From positions 189,239 through 253,238 of the forward strand of contig NZ_FPAQ01000001.1 of NCBI RefSeq assembly GCF_900116405.1: a stretch of 64,000 nt of DNA. The letters are read 5' to 3'. A program made the translations under genes and the position numbers. Origin of the DNA: Halomonas saccharevitans (lineage in GTDB: Bacteria; Pseudomonadota; Gammaproteobacteria; Pseudomonadales; Halomonadaceae). Positions 39,752 through 48,122 of this stretch are shown here, piece after piece (position 1 is the first letter of the stretch; every line of letters starts with the position of its first letter). Below the pieces are notes generated by a model. That model had not been told where the DNA came from. It made no database searches and saw only the letters and a list, made by a program, of their open reading frames with translations.

Positions 39752-41689
39752 TCATGTCTTCCGGGGGCGTTTGGCCGCGGCACCGCTGCGGCGGCGGGGG
39801 GCGCCGCGTTTCTTGCCGCTCTTGGCACTCTTGGCGCCAGGCTTGGGCGTCGGCGCCTGTTCGCCCTGGGCGCCGGCGAGCGCGGTGCGTATCCGGCCGG
39901 CGTCCGCGGCGCCGAGCAGGCCGCGCAGGTCCTCGATCAGCGCCGCCAGGAAGGGGGCCGGATCGTCGCCCTGCTCGGCGATGGCGCTCAGCCGCTGCTC
40001 CCACAGGGCGGTGCGCTCGGGACGCCCGGCCGCGTCGGGCAGTGAGGCGATCAGCGCGCTACCCAGCCGGCTGGCGCGCAGCGCCTTGGCCTGGCGCACC
40101 AGGTAGCCGCGCTCCACCAGGGTCTCGAGGATGCCGGCACGCGTCGCCTCGGTGCCCAGGCCGTCGTGTTCGCGCAGGGTGCGGCGCACCGCCGGGTCGT
40201 CGACGTAGCGGGCGATATTCATCATCGCCTTGATCAGGCTGGCGTCGGTGAAGGGCTCGGGGGCGCGAGTCTCGCGATCCTCCACGCCGGCCTCCGCCAC
40301 CCGGCAGGCCTCGCCCTCGGTGAGCGGCGGCAAGGGCGGCGCCTCCTCGCGAGTGGTGAACAGCGGCTTCCAGCCGGGGTCGAGGATCTCCTGTCCCTTG
40401 GCGCGGAAGGGCTCCTCTAGGATCAGGAAGTCCGCCTTGACCTCGCGCACGGCCAGCGGCGGGTAGAACTGGGCCAGCACGTTGCGGGCGATCAGCCGGA
40501 AGACGTCGGCCTCGGCCTTCTCGAGACGCGCGAGGTCGGCGGGCTTGCCGGTGGGCGCCAGGGCGTGGTGCGCGCCGACTTGTTTGTCGTTCCAGGCCTT
40601 GGAGCGACGCGAGAAATCCGCGCCGGCGAGCCAGCCACGCAGGGTGTCATCGGCGCGACAGGCGCCCTCGAGCGTGGCCCGGGCGGCGGCGAAGTGCTCC
40701 TCGGGCAGGTAGCGACAGTCCGAGCGCGGGTAGGTGATCAGCTGATGGCGCTCGTAGAGACGCTGGCAGACGTCCAGGGTCGCCTTGGCCGAGAGCCCGT
40801 GGCGCCGCGCCGCGTCCACCTGCAGCGCCGAGAGCGAGTAGGGCAGGGGCGCGGCCTGGCGCTTGTCGCGGCTCTCCAGCTGGGTCAGCCGGCCCTGGGC
40901 GCCGGGCAGGCGCTCGGCCAGGGAGGCGGCGGGTTCCCGCGCCAGCAATCGCCCCTGATCGTCCAGGGGATGGGCTTCGCCGGGCTGCCACCAGGCCCTC
41001 AGCCGCCCCTGCGCGACGGCGAGATCGGCCCACAGCACGAAGAAGGGCGTGGGCCGGAAGTCGCGGATCTCGGCGTCGCGGCGCACGACGAGCCCCAGCA
41101 CCGGCGTCTGCACCCGGCCCACCGAGAGCACCCCGTCGTGGCCGGCCTGTCGCCCGCTGACCGTCCAGGCGCGGGTCAGGTTGATGCCGTAGAGCCAGTC
41201 GGCCCGGGCTCGAGACTGGGCCGCCCGATAGAGAGGCGTGTAGCGGGCATTGTCCTCGAGCCGCCCCAGCGCCCGCTTGACCGCCGGACGGTTGAGGTCG
41301 CTGACCAGCAGGCGCGAGACCGGGCCCTTCCAGCCCAGGTGCTCGATCACCTCCTGTACCAGCAGCTGCCCCTCGCGGTCCGGGTCGCCGGCGTGAACCA
41401 CCTCGCGGGCGTCCTTGAGCAGCTTGCGGATCACCGCCAGCTGGCCGCGCGCCTTGGGTCGGGGCATCAGCTTCCAGCGGCTCGGCAGGATCGGCAGGTG
41501 GTCGAGGCGCCACTGCTTGAGGGCGGGGTCGTAGGCGTCCGGCGGCGCCTGCTCCAGCAGATGCCCCAGACACCAGGTGACCGTGGTGTCGCCGACCACG
41601 ACGGCCCCGTCGTGGCGGCGTGGGCTGCCGGGCAGCGCGTCGGCGATGGCCCGGCCCAGGCTCGGTTTTTCGGCGATGATCAGGCGCAT
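39752..41689 (-). CDS. topB: DNA topoisomerase III
   Basis: 645-residue type IA topoisomerase. TOPRIM domain MRLIIAEKPSLGRAIA with HAGDPDREGQLL (acidic DxD); catalytic Tyr near 318 in LITYPRSDCRYL; GLGTEATRAGILETL is the late conserved box. The C-terminus is a basic KSGKKRGAPRRR-type tail rather than zinc fingers. It removes precatenanes and resolves recombination intermediates. Transcribed away from the ABC1 kinase. Confidence 0.94.
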   Translation of the reverse strand: MRLIIAEKPSLGRAIADALPGSPRRHDGAVVVGDTTVTWCLGHLLEQAPPDAYDPALKQWRLDHLPILPSRWKLMPRPKARGQLAVIRKLLKDAREVVHAGDPDREGQLLVQEVIEHLGWKGPVSRLLVSDLNRPAVKRALGRLEDNARYTPLYRAAQSRARADWLYGINLTRAWTVSGRQAGHDGVLSVGRVQTPVLGLVVRRDAEIRDFRPTPFFVLWADLAVAQGRLRAWWQPGEAHPLDDQGRLLAREPAASLAERLPGAQGRLTQLESRDKRQAAPLPYSLSALQVDAARRHGLSAKATLDVCQRLYERHQLITYPRSDCRYLPEEHFAAARATLEGACRADDTLRGWLAGADFSRRSKAWNDKQVGAHHALAPTGKPADLARLEKAEADVFRLIARNVLAQFYPPLAVREVKADFLILEEPFRAKGQEILDPGWKPLFTTREEAPPLPPLTEGEACRVAEAGVEDRETRAPEPFTDASLIKAMMNIARYVDDPAVRRTLREHDGLGTEATRAGILETLVERGYLVRQAKALRASRLGSALIASLPDAAGRPERTALWEQRLSAIAEQGDDPAPFLAALIEDLRGLLGAADAGRIRTALAGAQGEQAPTPKPGAKSAKSGKKRGAPRRRSGAAAKRPRKT

Positions 41690-41767
41690 GGCGGCTCGTC
41701 GGCGGAAATGACATGGACATTCTTCCAGTATTCTCGGCGCCTCGCCAGGTGTAAGCTGATCGCTAGG

Positions 41768-41784
41768 TGTACAATGGTTGTACA
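41768..41784. promoter_or_regulatory. 17-bp perfect palindrome in ABC1-kinase promoter region
   Basis: TGTACAATGGTTGTACA has 7-base arms around TGG. TACAAT inside it (41770-41775) could be a -10 element of the kinase gene, whose ATG is 23 bases downstream of the palindrome. The arrangement fits an operator for a dimeric repressor. It lies in the 118-base gap divergent from topB. The binding protein is unknown. Confidence 0.55.
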
Positions 41785-41807
41785 AATTCTCGAGAGGAGA
41801 TAAGGCG

Positions 41808-43058
41808 ATGCGCGAACGTGGCCGTACTCGACGCCTGCTGGGCCTCGGCGCCCGCACCGGCGGGGCGCTGATCCGCACCCGGTTGGGCGGACAGGCCGAC
41901 TGGCGGGCCCTGGGCGAGGCGCTCTTCGAGGGGCTCTCGGAGCTCAAGGGGCCGGCCATGAAGCTGGCTCAGATCATGTCCCAGTGGGACGACCTCCTGC
42001 CGCCGGACCTCGCCGAGGAACTCGCCCGCCTCCAGCGTCAGGCCGAACCGATGCCCTGGGAGGGTATCCGGCGCACCCTGGTCGAGCAGTACGGCGATCT
42101 CGATGCGACGTTTCGCGAGATCGAGCACCGCCCCTTCGCCAGCGCCTCCATGGGGCAGGTGCATCGTGCCGTGACTCACGACGGCGAGACCCTGGTGCTC
42201 AAGGTGCAGTATCCCGGTCTCGCCGAGGTGCTGGAGAGCGATCTGGCCCAGGTGCGGCGCCTGATGCGTCTGGGGCGCTGGTTCAAGGTGCCCCAGGCGC
42301 GCCTAGATGCGCTGTTCGAGGAGCTGGCGGTGAGCCTGCGCGGCGAGCTCGACTATCATGCCGAGGCCGAGGCCGAGGCGCTGGCCCGCTATCGCGAGCG
42401 CTACGCCCATCTCGAGCGTCTGGTGATCCCCGAGCCGCTGCCCGAGTTCTCCGGCCCCCGGGTGCTGGCCATGCGCTACGTGGCCGGCACCCCGCTGCGT
42501 GATCTCGAGCAGGCCGATCATGAGCGGCGCCAGCAGGTGGCGACGACGCTTGCCGACTGGCTGACCGAGGAGCTCTTCACCCATGGCGAGCTGCACGCCG
42601 ACCCCCACGCCGGCAATTTCGCCGCGGACGAGGCGGGGCGCCTGGTGATCTACGATCTGGGCGCGGTGATCCCGGTGCCGGAGGCACGCCTCACGGCGAT
42701 GATGCATCTGCTCGAGGCGACCCTCGAGGGCGATGCCATGGCCATGGACGCCGCACTGCTCGAACTCGGTGGCCGCCAGGGGCAGGGTGCCCCGCTGTCG
42801 CTCTACCGCGAGTCGGCCGAGGCGGTGTCCCCGCTTTTCCAGCCCGGCGAGCAGGATTTCGGCGACGTGCGGGTGCATCGCCGGCTGCGCGATCTCTCCC
42901 CGAAGGTGTGGGCGGCCATGGACCGTCTGCAGCCGCCGGCGGATACCCTGCTGCTGTCACGCACCCTCAACGGCCACTACTGGAACCTGGTGCGCCTCGG
43001 CGCGCGTCTCGACATGCACGCCCGTACCCGCGCGCTGCTGCCTAGCGCGACGGTTTGA
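41808..43058 (+). CDS. ABC1/UbiB-family atypical kinase
   Basis: 416 residues of the AarF/ABC1/ADCK family. ELKGPAMKLAQIMS corresponds to the KxGQ motif, but the usual glycine is alanine here. FASASMGQVHRAV is the Ala-rich loop, LVLKVQYPG holds the ATP-binding lysine, HGELHADPHAGNF the catalytic loop and IYDLGAV the metal-binding DxG. These proteins support ubiquinone synthesis or lipid homeostasis in membranes. GAGAGGAG precedes ATG at 41808. Confidence 0.87.
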   Translation: MRERGRTRRLLGLGARTGGALIRTRLGGQADWRALGEALFEGLSELKGPAMKLAQIMSQWDDLLPPDLAEELARLQRQAEPMPWEGIRRTLVEQYGDLDATFREIEHRPFASASMGQVHRAVTHDGETLVLKVQYPGLAEVLESDLAQVRRLMRLGRWFKVPQARLDALFEELAVSLRGELDYHAEAEAEALARYRERYAHLERLVIPEPLPEFSGPRVLAMRYVAGTPLRDLEQADHERRQQVATTLADWLTEELFTHGELHADPHAGNFAADEAGRLVIYDLGAVIPVPEARLTAMMHLLEATLEGDAMAMDAALLELGGRQGQGAPLSLYRESAEAVSPLFQPGEQDFGDVRVHRRLRDLSPKVWAAMDRLQPPADTLLLSRTLNGHYWNLVRLGARLDMHARTRALLPSATV

Positions 43059-43122
43059 GCCACCTGCCCAGCCCGGCGGCAGGCTGGTAGACTGTGCCAT
43101 TTTGTGGATTGCGGAGAGTGTG

Positions 43123-44952
43123 ATGCTGGCAGTATGGGTGGAACAGCTGCTGGGCTTTGCCTCGGGGGCACTGGGCGCCATTCGTGAGGATGAGCGCTAT
43201 CCGACGCTGATGGCCTGGGCCCGCAAGGAGGGACCGGCGCTGGTCGGCGGCGATCAAGCCCTGGCCCAGGCGCTGGCCCCTGAGCTGTGGTCACAGACGC
43301 CGCTGGCACGGCTCGATTTCGCCGCCGAGCCGCTGGCCCGGCCGGGGCGCAACGAGCCCTGCTGGTGCGACTCCGGGCGCAAGACCAAGCACTGCTGCGG
43401 GGCGGTCAGCCTGCCCGGGCACGTACCGACCCACCTGATGTGGATGCTCTCGCTGCGCGACTGGAAGGGCGATACCTTGAAGGCGGCGCTGGCCAGCGGC
43501 CAGGCGCCGGCCCAGGCCCTGCTGGAGGCCGGGCTGATCGCCGCCGAGTCGGGCCAGCGCGGGCGCGCCCAGCAGATTCTCGAGTCGCTGTTCGAGCGCG
43601 CCGACTGGCTGACGCTGCCCGAACAGGCCGAGCCCGCCTTCGAGATCCTCATCGATCTCTATCAGGAGCGCGGTTTCAATCGCAAGCGCGAGGCGCTGCT
43701 CGATGCGGTGCTCGATCGCGGGCCGCTGTTCCTGCGCGGCGTGGCCCTGGAGCGCCTCTGCCTGATGCACCTGGACAACGACGACCTGGACAGCGCCCGG
43801 GCGGCCTTCGTGCGCGCCCAGCAGGCGCTGCCCGACTCGCCGACGCTGGCCTACATCGAGGCCATGCTACTGCTCCACGAGGGGCACGAGCAGGAGGCCG
43901 CGGAGCGCTCGCGTTTCTGGTTCCGGCGCCTGGCTCGCCAGGGCGACCTGGAGCCCGATCAGCTGCAGTTCCTGGCCGATCTCGCCGAGAACCCCGGTGC
44001 GACCCTGGCCGACCAGCTGCTCAGCGCCGAGGAGGATCTGGCCGAGCCGCTGGTGGCCCTGCAGGCGCTGCTCGCCGAGCTGCCCGTCGCCCCGCGCCTG
44101 GAGATCCGCCGCGACGCCGAGGGTGGCCTCGAGTACCACTCCACCGCCCGCGAGGACACCCTGTTCGCTGCCTGGCAGAAGGTCTTCCAGTCCCAGGTCG
44201 AGAGCGATGCGCCCATGGGCTTCGACGAGGATCCCTGGTCCCGTGCCGGCGAGTGGCTCCCCGCCCTCTGCTCTCATCCCGAGTGGCTGGATTCGCCGGC
44301 CGTGCTTCAGGCCCTGGCGCTGGCGCTGGCCAGCCGCTTCGGCAGCCTGCCGTGGATGGCGCCGAGCCTGTTCGAGCCGTTGGCGACCCGGCTCGAGCGC
44401 TGGCTCGAACAGGTCCGGGCCGAGGGCGAGGGCGGCTTCGTATGGGACAGCGCCGATAACGCCGTGCTGCTGCGCTCGGGCCTGGCCCTGGTGGTCGGCA
44501 TGGAGCGTGGCGCCCGCGCCCGCTCACGGGAGTTGGCCGAGCGCCTGCTGACCCTGGACGCCCAGGACAGCCTGGGACTGCGCGAGCTGGTGCTCGACCA
44601 GCTGTTGAGAGAGGGGCGCGATCGCGCGGCCCTGGAGCTGAGTGTGCGCGAACTCGAGGGCGAGGACGACGAGGCGCCGCCGCTGGGCCTGCTGATGGGA
44701 CGCGTGCTGGCGCTCTATCGCCTGGAGCGCCGGGACGAGGCCGACGCGGCGCTGGCCGAGGTGCGCCGACACAATACCCATGCGGTCCCGATGCTGTGTG
44801 CCGAGAACCCGCGCCCGGTCGGCGGCGGCGGTGATGGGGTCGCCGCGCCCGGTTCCCGGGCCGAGGCCTGGCAGTATCGAACCCTGATGCGCGACCAGTG
44901 GCGCACCACCCCGGGCGCGCTGGACTGGCTGCAGGGCCGACTGGGCGAGTGA
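43123..44952 (+). CDS. SEC-C metal-binding / TPR-repeat protein
   Basis: 609 residues. Near residues 68-88 a SEC-C zinc motif (PGRNEPCWCDSGRKTKHCCG) appears with the CxC...CC ligands, as found at the SecA C-terminus and in YecA. Most of the rest is helical TPR-like repeats (ALLEAGLIAAESGQRGRAQQ, YIEAMLLLHEGHEQEAAERS). No signal peptide. The role is unknown; SEC-C domains often bind ribosomes or SecB. GGAGAG precedes ATG at 43123. Confidence 0.8.
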   Translation: MLAVWVEQLLGFASGALGAIREDERYPTLMAWARKEGPALVGGDQALAQALAPELWSQTPLARLDFAAEPLARPGRNEPCWCDSGRKTKHCCGAVSLPGHVPTHLMWMLSLRDWKGDTLKAALASGQAPAQALLEAGLIAAESGQRGRAQQILESLFERADWLTLPEQAEPAFEILIDLYQERGFNRKREALLDAVLDRGPLFLRGVALERLCLMHLDNDDLDSARAAFVRAQQALPDSPTLAYIEAMLLLHEGHEQEAAERSRFWFRRLARQGDLEPDQLQFLADLAENPGATLADQLLSAEEDLAEPLVALQALLAELPVAPRLEIRRDAEGGLEYHSTAREDTLFAAWQKVFQSQVESDAPMGFDEDPWSRAGEWLPALCSHPEWLDSPAVLQALALALASRFGSLPWMAPSLFEPLATRLERWLEQVRAEGEGGFVWDSADNAVLLRSGLALVVGMERGARARSRELAERLLTLDAQDSLGLRELVLDQLLREGRDRAALELSVRELEGEDDEAPPLGLLMGRVLALYRLERRDEADAALAEVRRHNTHAVPMLCAENPRPVGGGGDGVAAPGSRAEAWQYRTLMRDQWRTTPGALDWLQGRLGE

Positions 44953-45010
44953 CCCGCCGGCCGCGCGCCGGCGTGGAGTGCAGGCTTGGATGCCGGCGAG
45001 CGAGCCGCGC

Positions 45011-46372
45011 TCAGGCCGCCCGCGGCGAGGCCATCAACGTCCGGTCGCGGCTGATCCAGATCGCCAGCAGCACAGCGGGCAGGCCGAGGACGGATGACAC
45101 CATGAAGAAGGTGGCGTAGCCCTCGGCGTTGACCAGCAGGCCGCCGAAGCCGCTCAGGAACTTGCCGGGCAGGGTCATCAGCGACGAGAAAAGCGCGTAC
45201 TGGGTCGCCGTATAGGCCCGCGAGGTGAGGCTCGACAGGAAGGCGATGAAGACGGCACTCGCCAGGCCGTTGGCCAGGTTGTCGCCGACGATGGCCATGA
45301 CCAGCATCGCCACGTTCTGTCCCGCCAGCGACAGGGCCACGAACAGCAGGTTGGTCAACGCCGCCGCCGCCGCGCCCAGCACCAGGATCGGCCCGATGCC
45401 GTAGCGGGCCACCAGCAGCCCGCCGAGAATCCCCCCGCCGATGCTCATGGCGATCCCGAAGACGTTGGTGACGTTGGCGATGGTCGAAAGCGAAAACCCC
45501 AGGTCGATGTAGAGCGGGTTTGCCATCGAGGCCATGGCCAGGTCGCTGATCCGAAACACCGCCACGAACGCCAGCAGCCAGATCGCGCGCCGGCGATGGC
45601 GGGTGAAGAAGTCGGTGAAGGGGCAGACGATAGCGCCGATCACCCAGGCGACCAGGCGGCGCAGCGGCTTGGGCCGCCCGCGAGAGGCGCGCAGGAAGGC
45701 GCGCACCCGCGGCTCGTGGATCAGCTGGGTGCCGAGCGAGGTCCGTTGGGGCTCCGGGCGCAGCAGCACCGTGACCGCCCCGACGCCGACCAGCGCCGCC
45801 ATGCAGAGGTAGGCGGCCTCCCAGGAGATCAGCGAGGCCACGTAGAGCGCCCCGGCGCCGGCGGCCAGCAGCCCCCCGCGGTAGCCGATGATGTAGGTCG
45901 AGGCCATGGCGGCCTGGACGTCGTCCGGGGCCGATTCGATGCGAAAGGCGTCGATGGCGATGTCCTGGGTCGCGCTGCCGAAGGCCACCAGCAGCGCGAA
46001 GGCGGCGACCAGCGGCAGGTGATCGACCGGGTCGACGCCGGAGAGCCCCACCAGGCCCGCGGCGATCATCGCCTGGGCCAGCAGCATCCAGCCGCGACGC
46101 TGACCGAAGTTGCGGGTCAGCAGCGGCAGGGCGAGCCGGTCCACCACCGGGGCCCAGAAGAACTTGATCGAATAGAGCATGCCGATCCAGGCGAAGAAGC
46201 CGATGGCCGCCACCTCGACGCCGGTACTGCGCAGCCAGGCCGAGAGCGTGGAGAAGACCAGCAGGAAGGGCAGGCCGGCGGAGAAACCCAGGAACAGCAT
46301 GGTGATGACCGGCGCGCGCAGATAGATCACCAGGGCGTCATGCCAGCTGCGGCGAGCGGTGGGGGGCGACAT
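45011..46372 (-). CDS. ampG: Muropeptide permease AmpG
   Basis: 453-residue major-facilitator transporter with about 12 membrane helices. The N-terminal YLRAPVITMLFLGFSAGLPFLLVFSTLSAWLR and GQRRGWMLLAQ match AmpG; ATQDIAIDAFRIE is the family loop. It imports anhydro-muropeptides for cell-wall recycling. The ATG at 46372 is preferred over an in-frame start 39 codons upstream that would add a non-hydrophobic extension. An AmiD-like amidase elsewhere in the window belongs to the same recycling theme. Confidence 0.92.
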   Translation of the reverse strand: MSPPTARRSWHDALVIYLRAPVITMLFLGFSAGLPFLLVFSTLSAWLRSTGVEVAAIGFFAWIGMLYSIKFFWAPVVDRLALPLLTRNFGQRRGWMLLAQAMIAAGLVGLSGVDPVDHLPLVAAFALLVAFGSATQDIAIDAFRIESAPDDVQAAMASTYIIGYRGGLLAAGAGALYVASLISWEAAYLCMAALVGVGAVTVLLRPEPQRTSLGTQLIHEPRVRAFLRASRGRPKPLRRLVAWVIGAIVCPFTDFFTRHRRRAIWLLAFVAVFRISDLAMASMANPLYIDLGFSLSTIANVTNVFGIAMSIGGGILGGLLVARYGIGPILVLGAAAAALTNLLFVALSLAGQNVAMLVMAIVGDNLANGLASAVFIAFLSSLTSRAYTATQYALFSSLMTLPGKFLSGFGGLLVNAEGYATFFMVSSVLGLPAVLLAIWISRDRTLMASPRAA

Positions 46373-46581
46373 GTCGGGGAGGACTCCTTGCGCCGGGGCG
46401 TGCGTTGTAACTCGAGGGCGGTCACGCAGGTCCCCGCCATCGATGATAAAATTGCCATCAGTCGCCGGACCAGCGGCCGTTCGGCCCATGTCGCCCGCGG
46501 GCCGATGCCCGGGTCTGACATGCGGTGGGATTGTTGCAGAGCACCGGCAGTGATGCCAGCAGGAAGCCGATCAGGAGCCAT

Positions 46582-47124
46582 ATGAGCGATTCAGAGATTC
46601 GTCACGAAAAGGCCGATGATGCCGTCCCCCGCTGGTACGTGATTCAGTGCAAAGGCGGGGAATCCTTCCGCGCCGCCGAGCACCTGACCAACCAGGGGTA
46701 CGAGATATTCCATCCCGTGCTGCAGGTCCAGAAGAAGCGCCGCGGCAAGCTCGAGTGGGTCAGCGAACCGCTCTTTCCCTACTACCTGTTCATCCGGCTC
46801 GATCGCCTGGCCAGTAACTGGCGACCCATTCGCTCCACCCGCGGGGTGCTGAAGATCGTCACCTTCGGCCTCGCGCAGCCGGTGCCGGTCGGCGACTCGC
46901 TGATCACGACCCTGCTCGAACATGGCAGCGACGAGCAGGATGCGACCGCCAACGTCTACTTCCGCGCCGGCGACGCGGTGGAGATCACCGAGGGGCCCTT
47001 CAAGGACCTGCAGGCGGTGTTCGCAAGCCACAAGGGCGAGGAGCGCGCTATCGTGCTGCTCAACCTGCTGCACCAGCAGCAGCGCCTCGAGATGCCCGTC
47101 GGCCAGCTGCGCCGCCGCGACTAG
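46582..47124 (+). CDS. rfaH: Transcription antiterminator RfaH
   Basis: 180-residue NusG paralogue. N-terminal NGN domain RWYVIQCKGGESFRAAEHLTNQGYEIFHPV with PLFPYYLFIRL and WRPIRSTRGVLKIV; a C-terminal KOW-like part (AGDAVEITEGPFKDLQAVF). RfaH is recruited at ops sites to long surface-polysaccharide operons. AGGAG precedes ATG at 46582. Confidence 0.92.
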   Translation: MSDSEIRHEKADDAVPRWYVIQCKGGESFRAAEHLTNQGYEIFHPVLQVQKKRRGKLEWVSEPLFPYYLFIRLDRLASNWRPIRSTRGVLKIVTFGLAQPVPVGDSLITTLLEHGSDEQDATANVYFRAGDAVEITEGPFKDLQAVFASHKGEERAIVLLNLLHQQQRLEMPVGQLRRRD

Positions 47125-47168
47125 CCGTCAGCCTCGTCGCCTATTCCTTCATTGCTCAAGGAGACCCC

Positions 47169-47675
47169 ATGACCATCGCCCCGCAACGCGTCGTGACCCT
47201 GCATTACGTGCTCAGCGACCGGGACGGCAACGTCCTCGACGATTCCCGGGCTCGGTCGCAGCCGCTCGAGTACCTGCACGGCCACGGCAACATCATGGCC
47301 GGCCTGGAGCGTGATCTGGAGGGCCAGTCAGTCGGTGCCGAGCTCTCCGTCACCCTGATGCCGGCCGAGGCCTACGGGCTGCGCGACGAAGCGCTGGTGC
47401 GCGAGGTCGGGCGGCACGCCTTTCCCGCCCCCGACCTCGCCCCGGGCATGCGCTTCCAGACCCCCGGCGATGACGGCCCCGAGATCGTTACCATTCTCGA
47501 GGTGCGCGACGACGGCGTGATGATCGACACCAACCATCCCCTGGCGGGACACAGCCTGCGCTATCGTCTGGAGGTGCTCGAGGTCCGCGAGGCCACCCGC
47601 GCGGAGCTCGCCAAGGGCCATCCGCTGCCGCCCGGCACCGAGCCCGGCGAAGTGGAAGACAAGAAGATGGTCTGA
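47169..47675 (+). CDS. slyD: FKBP-type peptidyl-prolyl isomerase, SlyD type
   Basis: 168 residues. FKBP fold with an IF chaperone insertion: LHYVLSDRDGNVLDD, LEYLHGHGNIMAGLERDLEG, then PAEAYGLRDEALV and the end VLEVREATRAELAKGH. It lacks the metal-binding His/Cys tail of E. coli SlyD. AAGGAG-like site precedes ATG. It assists protein folding in the cytoplasm. Confidence 0.9.
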   Translation: MTIAPQRVVTLHYVLSDRDGNVLDDSRARSQPLEYLHGHGNIMAGLERDLEGQSVGAELSVTLMPAEAYGLRDEALVREVGRHAFPAPDLAPGMRFQTPGDDGPEIVTILEVRDDGVMIDTNHPLAGHSLRYRLEVLEVREATRAELAKGHPLPPGTEPGEVEDKKMV

Positions 47676-47804
47676 GCGTCGTCGCCGGGCGACAGCGCCG
47701 GCGGCAATTTGCAGCGACTGGGGAAACGCGCGTGGGGCAGGCCGCGTCGCGGTCGACTCGCGGTAGGCTGGGCGCCTCGTTCAGCCACCCAGGGAAGCCC
47801 ATCG

Positions 47805-48122
47805 ATGAGCGACCACTCTGCCCCTTGCCCCCGCCGACGCAAGCTGCTGGCCACCCTCGGCCTGTTCGGCGTTGCCGCCTACGCGGCCCCGACCCTCTCC
47901 ACCCTGGGGCAGGCCCAGGCCGGCGACTGGGACGACGGGCGCTGGCGGATCGTCTATGAAACCCACCCGGAGACCCGGGAGCGTCGCTACGTGGACGACT
48001 ACCGAGAACATCGCCGTCACCGCCATCACAAGCATCACCGACGTCACCGGCACTCGAAGCACAGTCATAGCCATAGCCATAGCTTCAGCTATCCCAGCCA
48101 CAGCTACCCCAGCCGCTGGTGA
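47805..48122 (+). CDS. Short exported His/Ser-rich protein, possible modified-peptide precursor
   Basis: 105 residues. An N-terminal signal with PRRRKLLATLG, a hydrophobic run and a likely cleavage after AQA (near residue 39) resembles a twin-arginine-type signal, though the consensus is imperfect. The mature part is acidic then increasingly basic, ending in a His/Lys/Arg run and a C-terminus of alternating Ser and His (SHSHSHS, then SFSYPSHSYPSRW). Its stop overlaps the GTG of the HprK-PqqD gene (GTGA), so the two are translationally linked. I do not recognise a family. A secreted metal-binding protein is the simpler alternative to a modified peptide. Confidence 0.72.
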   Translation: MSDHSAPCPRRRKLLATLGLFGVAAYAAPTLSTLGQAQAGDWDDGRWRIVYETHPETRERRYVDDYREHRRHRHHKHHRRHRHSKHSHSHSHSFSYPSHSYPSRW

